Assembly: GCA_043101835.1 (NCBI GenBank)
Contig: JBICHM010000096.1
Coordinates: 1-12,173 of the forward strand
DNA length: 12,173 nucleotides
Direction: 5' to 3'
DNA from: JBICHM01 sp043101835
Lineage (GTDB): Bacteria; Planctomycetota; Phycisphaerae; Phycisphaerales; UBA1924
Made by a program: the position numbers and the translations under genes
The notes under the pieces: generated by a model
What the model saw: only the letters and a program-made list of their open reading frames with translations
Databases searched by the model: none
What the model was told of the DNA's origin: nothing
In this document: positions 1 to 7,597 of the stretch, piece by piece
Numbering within the stretch: the stretch's first letter is position 1
Layout of the letters: the number at the start of each line of letters is the position of its first letter

Positions 1-700
1 GCCGGCCGCTCGTGGCCTTGGCGATCCCGAAGTCGATGACCTTCGGCACCGGCTCGCCATCGTGCAGCGTGACAAGGATGTTGCCCGGCTTCAGGTCGCG
101 GTGGATGACGCCCTTCTGGTGCGCGTGCTGCACGGCGTTGCAGACTTTGATGAACAGGTCGAGGCGTTCCTCGAGCGTGCAGCGGTGGTCGTCGCAGTGC
201 TTCGTGATGGGGACGCCACGGACGAGCTCCATCACGAAGTAGGGCCGGCCGCGTTCGGTGGCGCCGGCGTCGAGGACGCGCGCGATGTTGGGGTGGGTCA
301 TCATCGCGAGGGCCTGGCGTTCGGCCTCGAAGCGGGCGATGACCTGGCGGGTGTCCATCCCGAGCTTGATGATCTTGAGGGCGACGCGGCGCTGGACGGG
401 CTCGCGCTGCTCGGCCATATAGACGGCGCCGAAGCCGCCCTCGCCGATGAGTTCGAGGAGTCGGTAGCGGTCGATGGTGTCGCCGGGGCGCTCGCCGGCG
501 TCGGGGGCGCCCGAGGGGATGGCGCCGTGATCGAGCGTGGGCGCATCGAGGAAGCCTGAGGCGTCGGCGGCCGCCAGCAGCCGGCGGACACGTTCGCGCA
601 GCGCATCGTCGCCGGCGCAGGCCTCGTCGAGGTAGGCCGCGCGCTCGTCGGCAGGCAGGTCGAGGACGGCTTCGAAGATGGCTTGCTCGGAGCGCGGCAT
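1..700 (-). CDS. Serine/threonine protein kinase, N-terminal 233 residues (partial, runs off left edge)
   Basis: A Hanks-type kinase that phosphorylates Ser/Thr on unknown targets. The reading frame is open from ATG at 700 to the window edge. Residues 1-50 form a short helical leader (MPRSEQAIFEAVLDLPADER, then a LLAAADA stretch) common in planctomycete kinases. The catalytic domain starts near residue 79. Visible are the Gly-rich loop (G86-E-G-G-F-G91), VALK with Lys109, the likely alpha-C Glu127, HRDLKPGN with Asp202 and Asn207, and DFG with Asp223, so the visible part looks catalytically competent. The C-terminal lobe is outside the window; family members often add a membrane segment and TPR or WD40 repeats, which cannot be checked here. 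The gene begins 11 bp after the sigma factor stop and is probably cotranscribed with it. No clear Shine-Dalgarno precedes the ATG, which suggests translational coupling. Confidence 0.95.
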   Translation of the reverse strand, partial: MPRSEQAIFEAVLDLPADERAAYLDEACAGDDALRERVRRLLAAADASGFLDAPTLDHGAIPSGAPDAGERPGDTIDRYRLLELIGEGGFGAVYMAEQREPVQRRVALKIIKLGMDTRQVIARFEAERQALAMMTHPNIARVLDAGATERGRPYFVMELVRGVPITKHCDDHRCTLEERLDLFIKVCNAVQHAHQKGVIHRDLKPGNILVTLHDGEPVPKVIDFGIAKATSGR

Positions 701-711
701 GGGTGGGGCGT

Positions 712-1287
712 CTATTCGTCGGGCGGGTCGGGCTGGAGTGCGAGGTGCAGCCATGATCGTGCGAACGCCCAGCGCCGGTTGACGGTGCTGACGGAAAGGC
801 CCAGCGCCTCGGCCGTCTGCTCGACGGGGAGCCCGGCGTAGAAGCGAAGCCGGACGACCGCCGCCGCCTCGGGCGACTCAGCCTCCAAGCGACGGAAGGC
901 CTCGTCGAATCTCACGATCTCGGAAGATTCCTCGCGCGCGAGGTCGAGGACGCTGGCGAGCGGGACTTTCGCCCGGTCGCCCCCCCGCTTCACCCGGCCC
1001 CGGGCGCGGGCATGGTCCAGAAGGATGCGGCGCATCGCCTCCGCGGCGGCGGCGTAGAAGTGGGCGCGACCGGACCAGGGGATCTCCCGCTCGCCGACGA
1101 GGCGCAGGTAGGCCTCGTGGACGAGAGCGGTCGCCTGGAGGGTGTGGTCGGGGCGTTCGGCGTCGAGGGCGCGCTGGGCGACCGCGCGTAGCTGGGCGTA
1201 GACGAGCGGCAGCAGGCGCTCGAGCCGCTCGGCGTCGCTCGCGTCGTCGTTGAGGAGGATGGTGACCGTTTCGTCGCGGTCGGGCAT
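712..1287 (-). CDS. ECF-type RNA polymerase sigma factor (Sigma70_ECF / TIGR02999-like)
   Basis: A 191-residue alternative sigma factor that would direct RNA polymerase to specific promoters. Region 2 spans about residues 20-100, with LQATALVHEAYLRL (49-62) and AMRRILLDHARARGRVKRGG as the -10 recognition and linker part. Region 4 spans about 130-185, with AVVRLRFYAGLPVEQTAEAL and GLSVSTVNRRWAFARSWL as the helix-turn-helix. The HEAYLRL and DHARARGR-KRGG signatures are typical of the planctomycete/acidobacterial ECF family encoded next to Ser/Thr kinases. The frame is open upstream to 1641, but the extension overlaps the plus-strand symporter subunit and does not look like protein, so ATG 1287 is chosen. 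No anti-sigma factor gene is adjacent; the downstream kinase is the likely regulatory partner (inference). Confidence 0.93.
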   Translation of the reverse strand: MPDRDETVTILLNDDASDAERLERLLPLVYAQLRAVAQRALDAERPDHTLQATALVHEAYLRLVGEREIPWSGRAHFYAAAAEAMRRILLDHARARGRVKRGGDRAKVPLASVLDLAREESSEIVRFDEAFRRLEAESPEAAAVVRLRFYAGLPVEQTAEALGLSVSTVNRRWAFARSWLHLALQPDPPDE

Positions 1288-1368
1288 GGCGGGAAGGGTA
1301 CCTTCGTGCGTCCCGGCGGCTGGAGCGTTCGCGCGGGCCGGGCCGATCAACGGGCGGGAGGGCCACCG
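1288..1368. promoter_or_regulatory. Divergent intergenic region between sigma factor and symporter operon
   Basis: These 81 bp separate the sigma factor start (minus) from the DUF4212 start (plus), so they should hold promoters or leaders for both. A short dyad, GAAGG-GTA-CCTTC at 1293-1305, lies 6 bp before the sigma start codon. A good Shine-Dalgarno, GGGAGGG at 1356-1362, sits 6 nt before ATG 1369 and fixes that start over the in-frame ATG at 1306. I could not pick convincing -35/-10 boxes by eye. Confidence 0.5.
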
Positions 1369-1655
1369 ATGCGCGAGGACGCTCGGCGTCGCTACTGGCG
1401 GCGCAACCTGCTGTATGTGGAAATCCTGCTGGCGGCGTGGTTTCTCGTATCGCTGGGATGCGGCGTCTTGTTTGTCGATCAGCTCGACCGGTTTCGCCTT
1501 GGCGGCTTCCCGCTGGGCTTCTGGTTCGCGCAGCAGGGGGCGATGTACGCCTTCGTCGCGATCATCTTTCTGTATGTATTCCTGATGAACCGGCTCGACC
1601 GGCGATTCGGCGTGAGCGACCGTGATCGCGCCGGGGCGCACAGGAAGGGCCGGCG

Positions 1656-1659
<4 letters not shown>
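1369..1659 (+). CDS. DUF4212 protein, sodium:solute symporter small subunit (TIGR03647-like)
   Basis: A 96-residue inner-membrane protein with two predicted membrane segments, about residues 16-37 (YVEILLAAWFLVSLGCGVLF) and 54-75 (QQGAMYAFVAIIFLYVFLM). The basic N-terminus (REDARRRYWRRN) and the C-terminal NRLDRRFGV pattern, with FPLGFWFAQQGA between the helices, match the small partner of VC_2705-type sodium:solute symporters. It is probably needed for assembly or activity of the large subunit; its exact role is unknown to me. The stop overlaps the large subunit start by 4 bp (ATGA at 1656-1659), which is typical translational coupling. The start at 1369 is chosen because of the GGGAGGG ribosome binding site. 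Confidence 0.92.
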
Positions 1660-3356
<1,697 letters not shown>

Positions 3357-3417
3357 TGCGGAATCCCGGGACTCGGCGCCGGAAGGAAGGTTCCGACGCG
3401 TCCATCGATCGGTTCCG

Positions 3418-3435
3418 CCCCGGCACGGCCCGGGG
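3418..3435 (+). other. Short GC-rich inverted repeat upstream of the serine hydrolase gene
   Basis: Arms CCCCGG (3418-3423) and CCGGGG (3430-3435) flank a 6-nt spacer in the 99-bp gap between the symporter and the serine hydrolase. It could act as a weak transcription stop or leader hairpin, but no T-tract follows, and 6-bp GC arms are common by chance in this DNA. Confidence 0.25.
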
Positions 3436-3455
3436 GATCTTCCCAGGGGATACCT

Positions 3456-4955
3456 ATGCGCCCAGTACTCTCGATCGTCCTCTCGCTCCTGCTCGCCGGC
3501 GCCGCTTTCGCGCAGGGCGGGTACACCGATCATCGCGACCCGCCTGATCTGCCGGGCGTCGAGCACATCCCGGCGGTGATCGAGGCCTTCAACAGCGCCG
3601 ACGCGGCGACCGTCGCGGCCTGCATCGACGCCCACTTCGGCGGCCAGTTCGCATCGATGCCCGCCTCCCGCCACGCGAGCGTGTGGGCCGGCGCGCTGGC
3701 GAACTGGGGCCCGGTGGAGTTCGAGGCGGTGCGCACCTACGAGCCGTCGCGAGATGGGCTCGTCGTGATCGTGCGCGCCCCGGTCATCGAGGCATGGCGG
3801 GCCTTCGTCTTCGGCGTCGGCGAGGACGGGCGCCTGACAGGGATGCAGTTCGCGCCGGCGCGCGCGCCGTCGTACCTCGAGCCGACGGAGCCGCTCTCTG
3901 TCGACCATGCGGTGGGGCGCCTCGACGGCTTCCTCGATCGGCTCGCGGAGCGCGACATGTTCAGCGGGACGGTGATCATCGAGCAGGACGGGCGGCGTGT
4001 GTACGAGCGCGCTGTCGGGCTCGCAAGCCGGCGATTCGATGTTCCCAACCGCATGGACACGAAGTTCAACCTCGGCTCGATGAACAAGATGATCACGGCG
4101 GTGGCGATCGCCCAGCTGGTCGAGGACGGCGCACTCGCATGGGACGACACGGTCGGCGAGCATCTGTCCGACTATCCGAACGCGCAGGTGCGCGACAGCG
4201 TGCAGATCCGCCACCTGCTCAGTCACACCTCGGGCATGGGCAACCACTTCACGCCGGAGTTCGCGAACGCTTCGAAGGCGGTCTACCGCGAGTTCCGCGA
4301 GTACCTGCCGCTGTTCGTCGATCAGGAACTCGCCTTCGAGCCGGGCACAGATTGGTCGTACTCGAACGCCGGGTTCTTCGTGCTCGGCATGCTCGTCGAG
4401 GCGGCGAGCGGCCAGTCGTACTACGACTACGTGCGCGAGCGCATCTACGCGCCGGCCGGGATGACCGACACCGACGCCTACGACATGGACATCCCGATCA
4501 AGAACCTGGCGATCGGCTACACGCGCGAGTCGTTCGGCGACACCAGCGCCGACGACGGCGCCCGCTGGATGGACGAGACCAACGGCCTGCGCACGAACCT
4601 CTTCATGCACTCGATCAAGGGCGGGCCCGCAGGCGGCGGCTTCAGCACCACGCCGGACCTGGCGCGATTCGCCCACGCGCTGACCAGCGGCGCGCTGGTG
4701 TCGCCCGCCACGCTCGCGGTCCTCACCAGCGCGAAGCCCGAACTTTCAAGCCCCGGGTACGGATACGGCTTCAGCGTTGAGGACCACGGTCACCTCGGCG
4801 TCGTGTATGGGCACGGCGGCGGGTTCCCGGGCATCAACGGGATTCTCGACATCTACCCCGACCAGCGTCTGGTCGTGACCGTGCTTGCGAATCTCGACGG
4901 CGGCGCGAATCTCGTCGCCGGGCGGTTCATGGAGTGGCTCCAGTCGGGCGGATGA
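3456..4955 (+). CDS. Secreted serine hydrolase, beta-lactamase class C / DD-peptidase-like (PF00144), with N-terminal NTF2-like region
   Basis: A 499-residue exported protein. A signal peptide (MRPVLSIVLSLLLAGAAFA, residues 1-19) precedes a roughly 110-residue region (37-143) that looks like an NTF2/SnoaL-type alpha+beta module (VIEAFNSADAATVAACID, VEFEAVRTYEPSRDGLVVIV). The catalytic domain spans about 148-497. It has the SxxK motif Ser208-M-N-Lys211 with the nucleophile, the Tyr302-S-Asn304 motif, and His453-G-Gly455 in place of KTG. All three active-site elements are present. Members act as esterases, D-amino peptidases, penicillin-binding proteins or lactamases; the substrate cannot be read from sequence. 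AGGGGA at 3445-3450 is a ribosome binding site 5 nt before ATG 3456. It follows the symporter by 99 bp and may be a separate unit. Confidence 0.93.
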   Translation: MRPVLSIVLSLLLAGAAFAQGGYTDHRDPPDLPGVEHIPAVIEAFNSADAATVAACIDAHFGGQFASMPASRHASVWAGALANWGPVEFEAVRTYEPSRDGLVVIVRAPVIEAWRAFVFGVGEDGRLTGMQFAPARAPSYLEPTEPLSVDHAVGRLDGFLDRLAERDMFSGTVIIEQDGRRVYERAVGLASRRFDVPNRMDTKFNLGSMNKMITAVAIAQLVEDGALAWDDTVGEHLSDYPNAQVRDSVQIRHLLSHTSGMGNHFTPEFANASKAVYREFREYLPLFVDQELAFEPGTDWSYSNAGFFVLGMLVEAASGQSYYDYVRERIYAPAGMTDTDAYDMDIPIKNLAIGYTRESFGDTSADDGARWMDETNGLRTNLFMHSIKGGPAGGGFSTTPDLARFAHALTSGALVSPATLAVLTSAKPELSSPGYGYGFSVEDHGHLGVVYGHGGGFPGINGILDIYPDQRLVVTVLANLDGGANLVAGRFMEWLQSGG

Positions 4956-4966
4956 GGCCGCGGCCT
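4955..4966. terminator. Perfect 12-bp palindrome joining two convergent stop codons
   Basis: AGGCCGCGGCCT is fully self-complementary and spans the last base of the serine hydrolase TGA and the first two bases of the opposing TAG. The convergent genes are only 9 bp apart. As RNA it can fold into a 4-bp GC stem with a 4-nt loop on either strand. A role as a compact bidirectional terminator is inference, as there is no T-tract. Confidence 0.35.
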
Positions 4967-5399
4967 ACGGCGCCGGGGTGCGCGTGATGACGACATTCGC
5001 CACCCCGGACGAGACCGACGCGTACTGCACCATCAAGCCGTCAACGACCAGGTCGATCTCCGCAACGAGCGACCCTTCGTCCGGACGTAGGCGATAGTTG
5101 CCGATGACGGGTCCGCCCGGCTCACGCAGTTGCACGTACACCTCGGCGGACGCGACCGACTTGGAGATCTGGATGCGCGTCACGAAGCGCTGATCGGAGA
5201 AGAATGGGTACTGGCCGTTGATCGTGTACGCCGCGGCTTTCAGGCCGGCGAGGCGCATCGGATCAGCGTCGGCGACTGCCTGCGCCAGCTCGTCGAGGGT
5301 CACGCCGGTGCTGGAGACGCGCCCGGCGGGCGGCATGAGGGGGCCGGCGCTGGCGAGCCAGGCGCCAGCGAGGAGTGTGGTCCCCGCAACCCGAAGCAC
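4965..5399 (-). CDS. Small secreted protein of unknown function (GTG start)
   Basis: I do not recognise this family. The frame is open upstream to 5717, but that part overlaps the cupredoxin gene on the same strand and does not look like protein, so the true start is internal. GTG at 5397-5399 gives 144 residues opening with MLRVAGTTLLAGAWLASAGP, a plausible signal peptide; the alternative ATG at 5334-5336 gives 123 residues and loses it. The mature part has a helical stretch (TLDELAQAVADADPMRLAGLKAAAY) followed by alternating beta-like segments (FVTRIQISKSVASAEVYVQLREP, SLVAEIDLVVDGLMVQYASV, VANVVITRT), suggesting a small beta-rich fold. The gene lies downstream of the cupredoxin gene on the same strand, 160 bp away, and may share export-related regulation (weak inference). 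Confidence 0.68.
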   Translation of the reverse strand: MLRVAGTTLLAGAWLASAGPLMPPAGRVSSTGVTLDELAQAVADADPMRLAGLKAAAYTINGQYPFFSDQRFVTRIQISKSVASAEVYVQLREPGGPVIGNYRLRPDEGSLVAEIDLVVDGLMVQYASVSSGVANVVITRTPAP

Positions 5400-5559
5400 G
5401 GGCGGAGTGTGGTAACGCCTCGAAGAGCTCCCGGGGAGGCGCGAGCAACAGCCGAGCCACACGGCCCGAGGGCCAACGCCGCCGTCGCACAGTCCCGAGA
5501 GCGAATGCGTGCCGGGCCGTTTCCAGGGGCAAGGGAATCCGCAAGTTCCGCCCTCGGGG

Positions 5560-6240
5560 TCAGCGGGTCGTGCCCCAGGCGCCAAGCAGCACGCCGAGAT
5601 CGGCGCCATCGACGAAGCCGTCGGCGTTGAAATCTGCGGGGCAGGGCTGGCCGTCCGGGCACATGCCCCACGCGCCGAGCAGGATGCCGAGGTCCGCGCC
5701 GTCGACGAGTCCATCACCGTTCAGATCCTGCGGCGAGGACTGGGTCGCCGCCTCGACTCGGATGGCGCCGGTCATGCCGATGTGCCCCGTTACGCGGCAG
5801 GTGTAGTAGTAGTCACCGAGTGCGACGGCCCAGGAGATCAGGTCGCTCGTGGGCCCCGGATCCGCCGTGAAGTCAGCGATCGGGGTCAGCGTGAGGGAGT
5901 CGATCAGCGCGCCGTCGGACGTCGTCCGGTTGTACGCACCGTCCGAGCCGCTGACGGGCAGCTGGTCGTTGGTGATGACGAGCGGGTGCGAACCCGTCGT
6001 CCGCTGGAAGGTGTAGGTCTCCCCTTCGATGAGGATCAGCGTCGGGTCGGCGATGTTCGTGAAGGTCCCGGTCTCATCAGTCCACGAGAAGAGATAGTTG
6101 CTCGCGCCGGCGTTCGAGATTGCGAAGGCGACGCCGGCGTCGACGCGATAGACGCTCGGCGCTTCCTGCGTCGTTCCGGCGAGGGCCGCGGCGCTGCACG
6201 CCATTGCGAAGGTGGTGACGGCGAGTCTCCGAATCAGCAT
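5560..6240 (-). CDS. Secreted cupredoxin-like blue copper protein with two C-terminal dockerin-like repeats
   Basis: A 226-residue exported protein. The signal peptide is about residues 1-22 (MLIRRLAVTTFAMACSAAAL). Residues about 28-165 form a cupredoxin-like beta domain with a full set of candidate type 1 copper ligands: His85 in GSHPLVITN, then Cys148, His153 and Met156 in YYYTCRVTGHIGMTGAIRV, a C-x4-H-x2-M loop. This suggests a copper or electron-transfer role outside the cytoplasm. Residues 172-192 and 203-223 are near-identical calcium-loop repeats, D-x-N-x-D-G-x-V-D-G-A-D followed by LG(I/V)LLGAWG, separated by a MCPDGQPCP linker. This tail is widespread on secreted planctomycete proteins and may be an anchoring or sorting module. 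GGGAGGAG (6247-6254) is an excellent ribosome binding site 6 nt before the ATG. The partner is unknown. Confidence 0.88.
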   Translation of the reverse strand: MLIRRLAVTTFAMACSAAALAGTTQEAPSVYRVDAGVAFAISNAGASNYLFSWTDETGTFTNIADPTLILIEGETYTFQRTTGSHPLVITNDQLPVSGSDGAYNRTTSDGALIDSLTLTPIADFTADPGPTSDLISWAVALGDYYYTCRVTGHIGMTGAIRVEAATQSSPQDLNGDGLVDGADLGILLGAWGMCPDGQPCPADFNADGFVDGADLGVLLGAWGTTR

Positions 6241-6284
6241 GAATCGCTCCTCCCAGGCGATCGCGCCTGCCGGGCGTCGGCAGG
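6241..6284 (-). promoter_or_regulatory. Leader of the cupredoxin gene: strong RBS with adjoining dyads
   Basis: Reading the minus strand toward the ATG at 6240, two overlapping inverted repeats come first. The outer has arms at 6266-6271 and 6279-6284 (CCTGCC/GGCAGG, 7-nt loop). The inner has arms at 6255-6259 and 6264-6268 (AGGCG/CGCCT, 4-nt loop). The inner one abuts the Shine-Dalgarno GGGAGGAG at 6247-6254. The arms share bases 6266-6268, so the two hairpins exclude each other, which would allow a simple RNA switch; that is inference. Confidence 0.4.
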
Positions 6285-6359
6285 TCGCGTCACACCGACT
6301 CCGAAGGAAGGCGAGGTGCGGATTCGCCTGCGGACCGTTTTCTTGCCGCCGGTCGAACG

Positions 6360-6860
6360 TCAGCCAAGGTCGTCGAACGCGTCGCTGTAGCGAACCAGCC
6401 CAGCGCCGCGTGGCACGGCGCCGGAAACCAGGGCAAGGACCTGGAACGCGTCTCCGCCGTTGTAGGCGTCGGCAAGGCCATCCTCGCGCGCCGGGCGGAA
6501 TCCGTATCGCGCGTAGTAGGCCGGGTCGCCAAGGACGACGCACCACCCTGCGCCCGCGGCTCGGCATCGCTCAAGCCCACGCTCGATGAGGGCCGCGCCG
6601 AGGCCCCGGCGCCGATGGGCCGCCTCGACCGCCACCGGCGCGAGGCCGACGCCGGCGCGTGCCCCCGCGGCCGTCACGGGTGAGAAGGCGATGTGCCCGA
6701 CGATCGCGCCATCGTTCTCGGCGACGAGGGCCACGACCAGTTGCCCGCTGCGGCGCAGCGCCGCAACGAGACGCGCTTCTGCGTCGGTCGGGAAGCACCC
6801 CTCGAGCAGTCGCGCGACGGCGTCTGCGTCACTGGGTCGTTCTGGACGGATGCGCACCAT
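6360..6860 (-). CDS. GNAT family N-acetyltransferase (YhbS-like, COG3153)
   Basis: A 166-residue cytoplasmic acetyl-CoA-dependent acetyltransferase; the acceptor is unknown. The N-terminus MVRIRPERPSDADAVARLL is the usual GNAT start. GAIVGHIAFSPV is the beta4 region. Motif A spans about 72-98, with the acetyl-CoA pyrophosphate loop R84-R-G-L-G-A89 inside VAVEAAHRRRGLGAALI. CVVLGDPAYYARYGFRPA (107-124) is the typical YhbS C-terminal strand and helix. Length is normal for a single-domain member. The frame is open upstream to 7106 in low-quality sequence, so ATG 6860, where the GNAT fold begins, is chosen. No good Shine-Dalgarno is seen. The cupredoxin gene follows 119 bp downstream on the same strand, and nothing suggests a shared function. 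Confidence 0.9.
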   Translation of the reverse strand: MVRIRPERPSDADAVARLLEGCFPTDAEARLVAALRRSGQLVVALVAENDGAIVGHIAFSPVTAAGARAGVGLAPVAVEAAHRRRGLGAALIERGLERCRAAGAGWCVVLGDPAYYARYGFRPAREDGLADAYNGGDAFQVLALVSGAVPRGAGLVRYSDAFDDLG

Positions 6861-6899
6861 CGCGCCGAGCGTACACGGGAATCCCCCGGTTGGGTCGCG

Positions 6900-6919
6900 A
6901 TCGCGCAGGTTCGCGCGAT
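6900..6919. promoter_or_regulatory. Inverted repeat in the GNAT/bactofilin divergent region, candidate operator
   Basis: Perfect 7-bp arms, ATCGCGC (6900-6906) and GCGCGAT (6913-6919), are separated by AGGTTC. It lies 40 bp upstream of the GNAT start in the 221-bp divergent gap. A 20-bp dyad with a 6-bp spacer is a usual size for a dimeric regulator site, but chance occurrence is quite possible in this base composition. Confidence 0.3.
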
Positions 6920-7006
6920 TCTGCGAGTCAGGTCGTAGGGCCTGGCGAAGCGGCGCGGGTCGTGCGGGTGAAGTTGTCGGTTGTCGACGCCGACGGTACG
7001 GGAGGC

Positions 7007-7040
7007 GCGCACGGTTGCGCCCGATGGCGCACGGTGCGCC
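7007..7040 (+). repeat. Two direct repeats 20 bp apart, the second a near-perfect palindrome, upstream of the bactofilin gene
   Basis: GCGCACGGT occurs at 7007-7015 and again at 7027-7035, exactly 20 bp apart. The first is followed by TGCGCC and the second by GCGCC, so the copies differ by one base gap. The second copy with its flank (7026-7040) is a dyad, GGCGCAC-G-GTGCGCC. The first contains GCGCA-CGGT-TGCGC. The pair ends 28 bp before the ribosome binding site of the bactofilin gene. Spacing of about two helical turns fits cooperative binding of two dimers, or two stacked RNA hairpins; both are inference. Confidence 0.5.
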
Positions 7041-7068
7041 GCCCGGATACCAGCAGCACGACGGCGTC

Positions 7069-7074
7069 AGGAGG
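7069..7074 (+). promoter_or_regulatory. Consensus ribosome binding site of the bactofilin gene
   Basis: AGGAGG with a 7-nt spacer to ATG 7082. It is the best Shine-Dalgarno in the window, fixes the start and suggests strong translation, unlike most neighbours whose sites are weak. Confidence 0.85.
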
Positions 7075-7081
7075 TTGACCG

Positions 7082-7513
7082 ATGGCCGCGAAGAAGAACA
7101 GCGCACGGAAGCGCTCGACGAAGAAGACCACGCGCAAGCCGGCGGCGAAGAAGCCGACCGCCCGCAAGAAGGCCTCGAGCCGCAAGCCGGCGAAGAAGGG
7201 GCCCGCGCGCAAGCGGTCCGCCAAGCGCACGCAGGGCAGCTCCGCGCCCTCGTTCACCTCGATCTCCGGACCCTTCGAGGGGAAGATCTCGACCCCCGGC
7301 GTGCTGCACATCGCGAGCAACGGGCGGTTCAAGGCGACTGTCGACGCCGGCGCCGTGCAGCTCGACGGCGACTTCAACGGGCGGATCAACGCGAAGGGCG
7401 ATGTCCTGATCACGAAGGGCGCCAAGGCGAGCGGCGCCTTCGCGGCCCGCTGCATCCTCATTGAAGAGGGCGCCGACTTCGACGGACGCTGCCGCGTCCG
7501 CAAAGCGGCCTGA
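7082..7513 (+). CDS. Bactofilin-domain protein with a lysine/arginine-rich histone H1-like N-terminal tail
   Basis: A 143-residue protein in two parts. Residues 1-50 are a low-complexity basic tail made of KK, ARK, KP and TRKP units; 23 of 50 residues are Lys or Arg and none are Asp or Glu. This resembles bacterial histone H1-like tails and suggests binding to DNA, RNA or acidic lipid. Residues about 58-138 form a short bactofilin (PF04519) beta-helix with its repeated pattern: GPFEGKISTPGVLHIASNG, FKATVDAGAVQLDGDFNGRI, AKGDVLITKGAKASGAF, ARCILIEEGADFDG. Bactofilins self-assemble into filaments that scaffold cell-shape or chromosome-segregation factors. The domain is somewhat shorter than usual. 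No membrane segment or signal peptide is present. The gene stands alone, with a consensus ribosome binding site, repeated dyads upstream and a strong hairpin downstream. Confidence 0.87.
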   Translation: MAAKKNSARKRSTKKTTRKPAAKKPTARKKASSRKPAKKGPARKRSAKRTQGSSAPSFTSISGPFEGKISTPGVLHIASNGRFKATVDAGAVQLDGDFNGRINAKGDVLITKGAKASGAFAARCILIEEGADFDGRCRVRKAA

Positions 7514-7551
7514 CCTGTCGAAATACGCTTGACCTGAGGTGGAGATCGACC

Positions 7552-7582
7552 CAACGCCCGCCCCGCACCGGGGCGGGCGTTG
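7552..7582. terminator. Strong hairpin between convergent bactofilin and deaminase genes
   Basis: A perfect 14-bp stem, 7552-7565 pairing with 7569-7582, with loop CAC. It lies 38 bp after the bactofilin stop and 15 bp from the deaminase stop on the other strand. There is no T-run, only TTG then TCAC. Position and strength argue for a bidirectional terminator, or an mRNA 3'-end protecting structure for both genes. Confidence 0.75.
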
Positions 7583-7597
7583 TCACGCGCTGCGGGC

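Noticed and set aside
1288..1641. Upstream in-frame extension of the sigma factor
   Set aside because: It would overlap the DUF4212 gene antisense and adds sequence unlike any sigma domain; family members begin near ATG 1287.
5400..5717. Upstream extension of the small secreted protein
   Set aside because: It overlaps the cupredoxin gene on the same strand in a different frame and has Ser/Ala/Cys-rich shadow composition.
5509..6390. Open frame of 293 codons on the plus strand
   Set aside because: Antisense to the cupredoxin-dockerin gene, which has a signal peptide, copper ligands and a strong ribosome binding site.
7026..7040. The second dyad as an intrinsic terminator
   Set aside because: It has no T-tract and lies upstream of a well-formed ribosome binding site, so a regulatory role fits better than termination.
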